A DNA stretch of 15,048 nt from Rhodothermaceae bacterium (GTDB taxonomy: Bacteria; Bacteroidota; Rhodothermia; Rhodothermales; JAHEMB01). Below are positions 5,138 to 11,891 of the stretch, piece after piece. The notes beneath the pieces were generated by a model that made no database searches, had not been told where the DNA came from, and saw only the letters and a list, made by a program, of their open reading frames with translations. The DNA lies in assembly GCA_024643915.1 (NCBI GenBank), contig JAHEMB010000019.1, positions 1-15,048 of the forward strand. The letters run 5' to 3'. Position 1 is the stretch's first letter; each line of letters starts with the position of its first letter. The translations under genes and the position numbers were made by a program.

Positions 5138-5719
5138 ATGTCAGATCCTGCAACCGTTACCCGGATGCTTGAGGCCTTGCAAGGGGGCAACCGGACCGTC
5201 GTGGGCGAACTCTTCCCGCTCGTCTACGAAGAGCTGCTGGCGCAGGCGCACCGGCAGCGGGCGCGGTGGCACGGCGACCACACGCTCAATACCACCGCGC
5301 TCGTCCACGAAGCCTATCTCAAGCTGGTCGATCAGACGCAGGGTGCCTGGGCCAGCCGTGCCCACTTTCTCGGCGTGGCCGCCAAGGCCATGCGACACAT
5401 CCTGATCGATCATGCGAAGGCGCGCCGGGCCGAGAGACGCGGCGGCGACGTGCTGAAACTCTCGCTCGATGAGCTCAAGGCGGCCCTGGCGTCAGTGCTG
5501 CCACAAGAAGAGCCGCCCGAAGCGTTGCTCGCCCTGGACGAAGCGCTCCAACGGCTGGAGCAGGAGAATGCGCGCGAGGCCCAGGTCGTCGAGTGCCGGT
5601 TTTTCGGGGGCATGACGGTCCGGGAGACGGCGGCAGCCCTGGGCGTCTCGCCTACGACCGTTAAGCGGGACTGGGTCATGGCGCAGGCCTGGCTCTATCG
5701 CGAGATACAGCGCGAATGA
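5138..5719 (+). CDS. ECF-type RNA polymerase sigma factor (TIGR02999-like)
   Basis: This directs RNA polymerase to a specific promoter set. The 193-residue product has region 2 at about 8-95 ('LFPLVYEELLAQAHRQRARW', then 'HTLNTTALVHEAYLKLVD') and region 4 at about 130-190, with a helix-turn-helix 'MTVRETAAALGVSPTTVKRD'. The 'HTL..TALVHEAYLRL' wording is typical of the TIGR02999/Sig-70_X6 group, often found next to Ser/Thr kinases rather than anti-sigma factors. Canonical ECFs carry an acidic D-x-E-D in region 2.2; here the site reads N51-T52-T53-A-L. In Vibrio EcfP the lost charge is restored by kinase phosphorylation of a threonine, and the same could apply here with the kinase encoded 154 nt downstream. 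No anti-sigma gene is present. The start at 5138 fits the family length. Confidence 0.92.
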   Translation: MSDPATVTRMLEALQGGNRTVVGELFPLVYEELLAQAHRQRARWHGDHTLNTTALVHEAYLKLVDQTQGAWASRAHFLGVAAKAMRHILIDHAKARRAERRGGDVLKLSLDELKAALASVLPQEEPPEALLALDEALQRLEQENAREAQVVECRFFGGMTVRETAAALGVSPTTVKRDWVMAQAWLYREIQRE

Positions 5720-5774
5720 ACCGGGGCGCGTGAGCAGGAACCGGGGCGCCTGGGAATGAACCGGGGGCGCCTGG
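5714..5774. repeat. Three ~20-bp imperfect tandem repeats at the sigma-factor stop
   Basis: Units start at 5714, 5734 and 5754, each built around 'GAACCGGGGCGC'. The first contains the sigma-factor TGA stop. They occupy the beginning of the 154-nt gap before the kinase gene. The rest of the gap carries an AT-rich TATTAT (5854-5859) just before the kinase GAGAGG ribosome-binding site; no matching -35 is seen. Confidence 0.8.
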
Positions 5775-5873
5775 GAAGGACAACGTGCCTCTTCCTGACG
5801 AAGTCAGCAGCATGTCTGTACACGGATGGTCTCGCGCTCCGCTTTCCGTCGTGTATTATAGAGAGGCTCTTAC

Positions 5874-8540
5874 ATGGATAGCACGTCCGACACGGTAGAT
5901 GGCGCCATGGATGCGGCCCGCCGAGACGAAATGAAAGCGTTGTTTGTGCAGGCGGTGGCGCTTCCTCCCGAGCAGCGCCTCGCTTTCCTGGAGGCGGCCT
6001 GCAGAGACGACGCGGCGGGCCGGGTGGAGCTCGCGTCCCTACTTGGTGCCTACGACGAGGCGCCGGACTATTTCGAACGGCTTGCCCGGGAGGCCCTGCC
6101 GAGTTCCCTGGCGGAGGAGCCACGGGCGCGCTCCCGGTCCGACCCCTATGGCCTGATCGGCCAGCACGTCGATCAGTACCAGGTTCTTTCCGTGCTCGGG
6201 GGAGGCGGCATGGGGGTCGTCTATCAGGCCCGGCATCAAACGCTCGGGCGCCTGGCTGCGCTGAAGTTCTTGTCCCCTCATCTGGGCACCGATGCGGACG
6301 CAAAGGCCCGCCTGCTCCACGAAGCCCGGACCGCCTCGGCCCTCGACCACCCCAACATCTGCACGATCTACGACGTCAGCGAAACCGAGACCGGGCAGCT
6401 CTTCATCGCGATGGCCTACTACGAGGGCGAAACCCTCAAGGCCAGGCTTAAGCAAGGCCCTTTGCCGGTAGACGAGGTGCTCACGTACGCCCTCCAGGTT
6501 GCCGAGGGGCTCGTCAGCGCGCATGCCCGCGATGTGATCCATCGAGACGTGAAGCCGGCCAATGTGTTGATCACCCCGGAGGGCGTTGCGAAGATTCTGG
6601 ACTTTGGGCTCGCCAAGGTGGCGAACGTCCATCTTACCCGAAAGGGCTCGACCATGGGGACGGTGGCCTATATGTCGCCGGAACAGGCAAAGAGTCGCCA
6701 TATCGATCACCGGACAGACCTGTGGTCGCTTGGGGTGGTGCTCTACGAGATGCTTGCCGGTCAGCGTCCGTTTCAGGGAGCAAACGAGCAGGCGACCATC
6801 TATGCCTTGCTTAACACCGATCCGCCCCCGCTCACCCGGTGGATCCGCGACCTGCCCCGGGCCCTCGGTTCCGTCGTGGACCGGTGCCTGCAGAAGCAGG
6901 CACATCGTCGCTTCCAGAATGCGGGCGAACTCCTCGCCGCCCTATGCCGCATCCAAGATCAACGCTCCCTCGATAGCTCCTCGCGCTCCGGTTCCATGGC
7001 GGCACGGCCCGCAGCCTCGTCCGATCGGGCACGGCTCTTCATCAGCTACAAGCGTAGCGCAACCCCCGACGACCGGGTCGCCAAGGCCCTCTGCGCCGCC
7101 CTGGGCACGCAGCACGACGTCTTCCTCGACAAGATGATGTCCGTCGGAGCTCGGTGGATCGAACAGATCGAGGCGCAGCTAGCGAAGGCCGACTTTCTGA
7201 TCATCCTGCTCTCTAAAGCCTCTGTCTACAGCGAGATGGTGGCGGGCGAGATCGCGTTGGCGCATCGCCTCGCGAACGAGCAGGGCGGACGCCCCGCAAT
7301 GCTGCCGGTGCGGCTGGCCTACAGAGAACCCCTGACGTATCCTCTCAACACCTACCTGGACGGCCTCAACTGGGCTTTCTGGAAAAACGATTCCGATACG
7401 CCGCACCTCGTGGCGGCCTTAGAGCAAGCTATCGTGCAGGGGAGGCTCGCCCCTCCGGCGTTCTCGCTGGCACGTGTTCTCCGGGAGCAGGACGGGCGGG
7501 CGATTCCAGAGCCGCCGGCGGCTGCCCAGCCTGCTTTCCTGGAGATGCCTGAAGGGACGATGGATCCGCACTCCGCCTTCTACGTCGAGCGTCCGGAAGA
7601 CGCGGTGGCGCTCCGGGCCGTCGCCCGCTCCGGGGTCACGATTACCCTCAAAGGGCCGCGTCAGATGGGCAAAAGTTCCCTGCTGATGCGCATGATGGCG
7701 CAGGCAGCAGCGGACAAAGAAATCGTCTTCCTCGATTTTCAACTCTTCGATCAGGCCGCCTTACACGAAGCGGACACGTTCTTCCGCCAGTTCTGTGCCT
7801 GGATCACCGACGAACTCGATCTGGAGGAGCGGGTCGACGACTACTGGCGACGGCCGCTGGGCCAGAGCCAGCGCTGCACCCGCTACATGGATCGCTACGT
7901 GCTGAAAACCCTCGGCCAGCCCCTGCTGCTGGCGATGGACGAAGTCGAACGCGTCTTCGATACGCCCTTCCGCTCCGATTTCTTCAGCATGCTGCGGAGC
8001 TGGCACAACGACCGGGCCATCAAACCGCGTTGGAGGCAACTCGACCTCGCACTCGTGACCTCCACCGAGCCGTATCAACTCATCGAAAACCTGAACCAGT
8101 CGCCCTTCAATGTGGGAGAGGTCATCTCGCTGACCGACTTCACGCCCGAGCAGGTGGCCGATCTGAACCAGCGGCACGGTGCGCCCCTTTCCGAGCAGCA
8201 GGTAGGGCAGCTCATGGCGCTTCTCGGCGGGCATCCGTACCTGGTACGCAAAGCCCTCTACCTGATCGCCGGCGCGCGGCTCTCCGCAGACGATCTCTGG
8301 GCTACCGCCAGCGACGAGCGGGGCCCCTTCGGCGATCATCTGCGCTATCACCTGTTCCGGCTCCACGAACAGGAGGACCTGCTTCACGGCCTGCGCCAGG
8401 TCCTCCGCGAGCACCGCTGCGACGACGAGGCCCTCTTCTGGCGCTTGCGGGGTGCCGGCCTGGTGCGCCGCGCCGGCCGCGACATCTTGCCGCGTTCCGC
8501 CCTCTACGCCGACTTCTTCCGGGAGCATCTCGATGGTTAG
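5874..8540 (+). CDS. Hanks-type Ser/Thr kinase - TIR - AAA_35-like ATPase fusion
   Basis: The product has 888 residues. An N-terminal helical segment (about 15-75) of the kind preceding many bacterial kinases leads to a kinase domain (about 102-360). All catalytic parts are present: glycine loop at 109-114, K131, E150, H223-R224-D225, D243-F244-G245 and S-P-E at 268-270. A TIR domain follows (about 387-520), starting 'RLFISYKRS', with E459 in 'SEMVAGEIALAH' at the position of the catalytic Glu of NAD-cleaving TIRs. The last part (about 555-888) is an ATPase of the AAA-like (AAA_35) type: Walker A G-P-R-Q-M-G-K-S-S (594-602), Walker B 'LLLAMDE' (684-690) and a winged-helix tail. No transmembrane segment is seen, so it should be cytosolic. 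The ATG has GAGAGG 7 nt upstream. The 3' end overlaps the next gene by 8 nt, so the two ATPases are translated together. It may phosphorylate the sigma factor, and the TIR may be an effector; both are inferences. Confidence 0.92.
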   Translation: MDSTSDTVDGAMDAARRDEMKALFVQAVALPPEQRLAFLEAACRDDAAGRVELASLLGAYDEAPDYFERLAREALPSSLAEEPRARSRSDPYGLIGQHVDQYQVLSVLGGGGMGVVYQARHQTLGRLAALKFLSPHLGTDADAKARLLHEARTASALDHPNICTIYDVSETETGQLFIAMAYYEGETLKARLKQGPLPVDEVLTYALQVAEGLVSAHARDVIHRDVKPANVLITPEGVAKILDFGLAKVANVHLTRKGSTMGTVAYMSPEQAKSRHIDHRTDLWSLGVVLYEMLAGQRPFQGANEQATIYALLNTDPPPLTRWIRDLPRALGSVVDRCLQKQAHRRFQNAGELLAALCRIQDQRSLDSSSRSGSMAARPAASSDRARLFISYKRSATPDDRVAKALCAALGTQHDVFLDKMMSVGARWIEQIEAQLAKADFLIILLSKASVYSEMVAGEIALAHRLANEQGGRPAMLPVRLAYREPLTYPLNTYLDGLNWAFWKNDSDTPHLVAALEQAIVQGRLAPPAFSLARVLREQDGRAIPEPPAAAQPAFLEMPEGTMDPHSAFYVERPEDAVALRAVARSGVTITLKGPRQMGKSSLLMRMMAQAAADKEIVFLDFQLFDQAALHEADTFFRQFCAWITDELDLEERVDDYWRRPLGQSQRCTRYMDRYVLKTLGQPLLLAMDEVERVFDTPFRSDFFSMLRSWHNDRAIKPRWRQLDLALVTSTEPYQLIENLNQSPFNVGEVISLTDFTPEQVADLNQRHGAPLSEQQVGQLMALLGGHPYLVRKALYLIAGARLSADDLWATASDERGPFGDHLRYHLFRLHEQEDLLHGLRQVLREHRCDDEALFWRLRGAGLVRRAGRDILPRSALYADFFREHLDG

Positions 8541-11340
8541 GCGCAGCATCTTCACCCTCGGGGGCACAGTCCAGGCCGGTGGGGGGCGCTACCTCCCCCG
8601 CCAGGTCGATGAGGAGCTGCTGGCCCTCTGCCGGGCGGGCACGTTCGCCTTCGTGCTCTCGGCCCGGCAGATGGGGAAGTCGAGCCTGATGGTTCGCACC
8701 GCCCAGCGCCTGGCGGAGGAAGGCACCCGCTCGGTGATCGTCGACCTGACCCAGGTCGGCGTGCAGGTCAACCCCGAGGCGTGGTACCTCGGATTTATCA
8801 CGGCCATCGAAGACAGCCTGGGCCTCGAAACCGCGGTCTACGACTGGTGGGAACAGCATACCTACCTCGGCTTCACGCAGCGGCTGACCCGATTCTTCCA
8901 GGAAGTGCTGCCGGCCGAAATCAGCGAGCCGGTGGTCATCTTCATCGACGAGATCGACAGCACGCTGAGCCTGCCCTTCACGGACGACTTCTTCGCCGCC
9001 ATCCGCTACGTCTACAACGCCCGCTCCAGCCATCCGGCCTTCAAGAAGCTCTCGTTCGTCCTGATTGGTGTGGCGACCCCCATCGACCTGATCAGCGATC
9101 CCACAAGAACCCCGTTCAACATCGGACAGGAGGTCGATGTCGACTATTTCACGCTGGAGGAGGCGATGCCCTTGGCCGACGGGTTCGACTGCCCGCGCGA
9201 AGAGGCAAGACGAGCCCTTCGTGGCATTGTGAGCTGGACGGGCGGGCATCCCTACCTGACCCAGCGGCTCTGCTACGTCGTCGCCGAGCGATACCAGGAC
9301 GCCGTGCCCGAGGCCGAGATCGAGCAGGCCGTCGCCGAGACGTTCTTCGGGGAAAAAAGCGAGCAGGACAGCAACCTGCGCTTCGTCCATGATATGCTCA
9401 CGCGCCGTGCGCCCGACCCCCTTGCCGTGCTCACGACCTACCGGCAAATCCTGTTGGGGCGGCGCATCCTCGACGACAAGCAGTCTCCCACGATTACCCA
9501 TCTCAAGCTTTCAGGCGTCGTCGGCCGGCGTAGCGACCGCCTGGCGGTGCGTAATCCGATCTATGCAGCGGTTTTCAATCGCCGCTGGGTCAAAGAGCAG
9601 TGGCCGGAGGCCTGGTACAAGCGCGTTCCGCCGGCCGTCATCGGGCTGGTGGCGGCCCTCTTTGCGGCTGTCCTTTTGCTCGGCCTGTTTCTGTTTCAGG
9701 CGGAAAAAACCCGGCAGGCGCAAGCCCGCACCGCCCTGCAGGAAACGCTCAACGCCCAGCTCTCCGACCAGATTCAGGTGGCCGATTCCCTGCGCCGCGT
9801 CACGGAAGAAGAGGTCGAGGTGTCCGACTCGCTACGCGCCTCCGAGCTGGCGGTCAATGTGCAGCTCTCCGACCAGATCCGGGTGGCCGATTCCCTGCGC
9901 CGCGTCACGGAGGCGACCAACGAGCAGCTCTCTGCTCAGATTCGAGTGGCCGATTCGTTGTGGCAGGCCACGGAGGTGGCAAATGAACAGCTCTCTGCGC
10001 AAATCCGTGTGGTTGACTCTCTGCGCACCATAGCCGAGGCGCGCCTGAACGAGGCCAGGCGGGCGCGCCTGGAAACTCTGACGATTGCCCTGGCCAGCAA
10101 AGCCCTGCGCCAGCTCAAGCTCGGCGATGCCGCGCTGGGCGCGTTGCTGGCAAGGCAGGCTTTCCTCTTCAGCCAGGCAGGGGAGGGGGAGTTTCTGGAT
10201 CCGGTCTACGATGCCCTGATCCGGACACTCAACGCCCTCGGCGACGGCAATACCACAGCCGGCGGCCCGGATGTTCTTGCCCTGAACGGGGCCGGGGTCC
10301 GAGCCGTCGCCTACAGCCCCGATGGGCGCTGGGTCGCATCCGCCAGCGAGGATGGGGCGATCATGCTGTGGAGCCCGGAGACGGGCGCTGTGAAACGCCT
10401 CGACGGCCACACCGCGAGCGTACGGAGCCTGGCCTTCAGTCCGGACGGCACCTGGCTCGCCTCCGGCGGGGACGATGCGGCCTTGCAGCTCTGGTACAAT
10501 CTGGAGACGCCGCAGCCCGGCCGGAGGCGGGTAGGAAGCCATCAGGGCGGTGTATGGGCCGTAGCGTTCGCCCCGGACGGTAAGTGCCTGGCATCGGCAG
10601 GGGCCGACCGGGTCGTTACCATAACAGACCTGGACACCAGGGCCGAGATCGGCTCGCTGTCGCTCTCAGGGAGCGGGCGGGTCCGGACGCTGGCTTTCAG
10701 TCCGAAGGGCGAACGGCTCGCTGTCGGGGGCGAAGACGGCACCCTGCGACTGTGGACCTGGGCACAACCCGGCCGTGCTCCCCTGGCGTGGAATGCCGGT
10801 CAGGGCCGGCTGCTGGCTCTCGCCTTCAGCCCGAACGGCACCCGGCTCGCTTCCGGCGGGGATCATCCGACGATTCGGTTCTGGGATATCGATCCGCCGG
10901 AGGCGCTGCCAGAGGCGCCCCCCCGGCTGGAGCGGAGCCTGCGCGGCCATGAAAGCTCCGTCAATGCCGTTGCGTTCAGCCCTGATGGCGAGCGGTTCGC
11001 CGCCGCCAGCTCCGACCACAGTGTGCAGGTCTGGCGCGTGAGTCGTCTCGATAACAGCCCCCTCCTCCTCCAGGATCACACCGCCTGGGTCTGGTCCCTG
11101 GCGTTTAGCCCCGACGGCACGAGGCTCGCTTCCGGCAGTGCCGACCGAACGGTGCGTCTGTGGCGCATCAAACCGGCCCACCTGGCCGAGCGCATCTGCA
11201 CGGCTGTGCAAGGGCGTCAACTCAGCCAGGAAGAATGGACACGGTATATAGGCGCAGATTTTCAGTATGCCCGTGATTATGAACCGTGCGCTCGCCGCAC
11301 GACCGCAGAGAACACCACCGGCTTTTCGCATCAGCCCTGA
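8533..11340 (+). CDS. Membrane-anchored AAA_35-like ATPase with coiled coil and seven-bladed WD40 propeller
   Basis: The product has 935 residues. The N-terminal ATPase (about 5-355) opens 'FTLGGTVQAGGGRYLPRQVD' and carries Walker A A-R-Q-M-G-K-S-S (44-51) and Walker B 'VVIFIDEID' (134-142), clearly related to the ATPase of the preceding protein. One transmembrane helix (about 367-388) follows. Then comes a coiled coil (about 403-515) with a 21-residue repeat starting N-x-Q-L-S-x-Q-I, a helical linker (515-570), and seven WD40 repeats with 'FSPDGxxLASG'-type strands near 595, 637, 680, 723, 766, 817 and 859. The tail 'LSQEEWTRYIG' is common after WD40 domains in such signalling ATPases. The start at 8533 matches the family N-terminus; an upstream in-frame ATG at 8452 would add 27 unrelated residues. 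With the ATPase inside, one helix would put the propeller in the periplasm. The stop is 5 nt before the next gene. Confidence 0.9.
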   Translation: MVRRSIFTLGGTVQAGGGRYLPRQVDEELLALCRAGTFAFVLSARQMGKSSLMVRTAQRLAEEGTRSVIVDLTQVGVQVNPEAWYLGFITAIEDSLGLETAVYDWWEQHTYLGFTQRLTRFFQEVLPAEISEPVVIFIDEIDSTLSLPFTDDFFAAIRYVYNARSSHPAFKKLSFVLIGVATPIDLISDPTRTPFNIGQEVDVDYFTLEEAMPLADGFDCPREEARRALRGIVSWTGGHPYLTQRLCYVVAERYQDAVPEAEIEQAVAETFFGEKSEQDSNLRFVHDMLTRRAPDPLAVLTTYRQILLGRRILDDKQSPTITHLKLSGVVGRRSDRLAVRNPIYAAVFNRRWVKEQWPEAWYKRVPPAVIGLVAALFAAVLLLGLFLFQAEKTRQAQARTALQETLNAQLSDQIQVADSLRRVTEEEVEVSDSLRASELAVNVQLSDQIRVADSLRRVTEATNEQLSAQIRVADSLWQATEVANEQLSAQIRVVDSLRTIAEARLNEARRARLETLTIALASKALRQLKLGDAALGALLARQAFLFSQAGEGEFLDPVYDALIRTLNALGDGNTTAGGPDVLALNGAGVRAVAYSPDGRWVASASEDGAIMLWSPETGAVKRLDGHTASVRSLAFSPDGTWLASGGDDAALQLWYNLETPQPGRRRVGSHQGGVWAVAFAPDGKCLASAGADRVVTITDLDTRAEIGSLSLSGSGRVRTLAFSPKGERLAVGGEDGTLRLWTWAQPGRAPLAWNAGQGRLLALAFSPNGTRLASGGDHPTIRFWDIDPPEALPEAPPRLERSLRGHESSVNAVAFSPDGERFAAASSDHSVQVWRVSRLDNSPLLLQDHTAWVWSLAFSPDGTRLASGSADRTVRLWRIKPAHLAERICTAVQGRQLSQEEWTRYIGADFQYARDYEPCARRTTAENTTGFSHQP
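9856..10044 (+). repeat. Three 63-bp in-frame tandem repeats encoding a coiled coil
   Basis: Units at 9856, 9919 and 9982 encode NxQLS(D/A)QIRV(A/V)DSL plus a variable tail: 21 residues, exactly three heptads. A related unit lies at 9751, 35 residues (five heptads) earlier. Spacings that are multiples of seven keep the heptad register, which supports a real extended coiled coil. Confidence 0.85.
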
Positions 11341-11345
11341 GAACG

Positions 11346-11849
11346 ATGACTGGCTTCCGCATCGGCACGTTGGTCTGCCTGATCGTCGTGCTGCCCGCAA
11401 CGGGCCTCGCCCAGCCTCGCTGCGACGATTCTCGGCTCGAAGAGGCAGCGGGCACCTACGATCTCGGCCTGTTTGCACAGACGCTGGGTCTGCTCAAGCC
11501 GTGCCTGCCCGAAGGCTTCCCGGGTAAGCCGCAGCGAACGAGCGCCTATGAGCTGATGGCGCTCTCCTACATCGCCACCGACTCCCTGGAGCACGCCCGA
11601 AGGTGGGTCAAGCTGTTGCTGAGCGTTGATGCCCGGTACGATCCGGATCCCGGGGTAGCCCCCCCGCTGCTCGTCGACTACGTACGCGACCTCAGGCCCC
11701 CGTGGTATACCTGGCTCTGGAAAGGGAACGCCTGGTATCACTGGGCCGGTCGCGGGGCTGTAATTGGCAGCGTGGTCTCGATACCGTTTCTGCTGCGAGG
11801 AAACTCGGCGCCCGAACTGCCTGGTCCGCCTGCGTTTCCTCCGCAGTGA
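11346..11849 (+). CDS. Small exported helical-repeat (TPR-like) protein
   Basis: The 167-residue product begins MTGFRIGTLVCLIVVLPATG with a cleavable signal peptide (likely cut after 'GLAQ', residue 23). Residues about 28-118 form helix pairs: 'LEEAAGTYDLGLFAQTLGLL' and 'AYELMALSYIATDSLEHARR', then 'LLSVDARYDPDPGVAPPLLV'. That wording is common in Bacteroidota periplasmic proteins, where TPR-like helices end in a 'Y.PDP...PP.fv' segment. Two Cys (26 and 53) could pair. A hydrophobic stretch (about 135-150) near the C-terminus may anchor it. The ATG at 11346 is preferred over an in-frame ATG at 11286, since it gives a clean signal peptide and starts 5 nt after the WD40 gene's stop. It may link the WD40 protein to the surface component; the partner is unproven. 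Confidence 0.75.
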   Translation: MTGFRIGTLVCLIVVLPATGLAQPRCDDSRLEEAAGTYDLGLFAQTLGLLKPCLPEGFPGKPQRTSAYELMALSYIATDSLEHARRWVKLLLSVDARYDPDPGVAPPLLVDYVRDLRPPWYTWLWKGNAWYHWAGRGAVIGSVVSIPFLLRGNSAPELPGPPAFPPQ

Positions 11850-11891
11850 TCACGCCCTGGAGCTTTTCTACTGCTTCGTGAGAGACGACCG

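Noticed and set aside
4939..5172. 77-codon plus-strand open frame upstream of the sigma factor
   Set aside because: Low-complexity Arg/Ser-rich product, covers a tandem repeat and overlaps the sigma-factor start; no family features.
6039..6905. 288-codon minus-strand open frame opposite the kinase
   Set aside because: Antisense to a kinase domain with every catalytic motif intact; long antisense frames are common at high GC.
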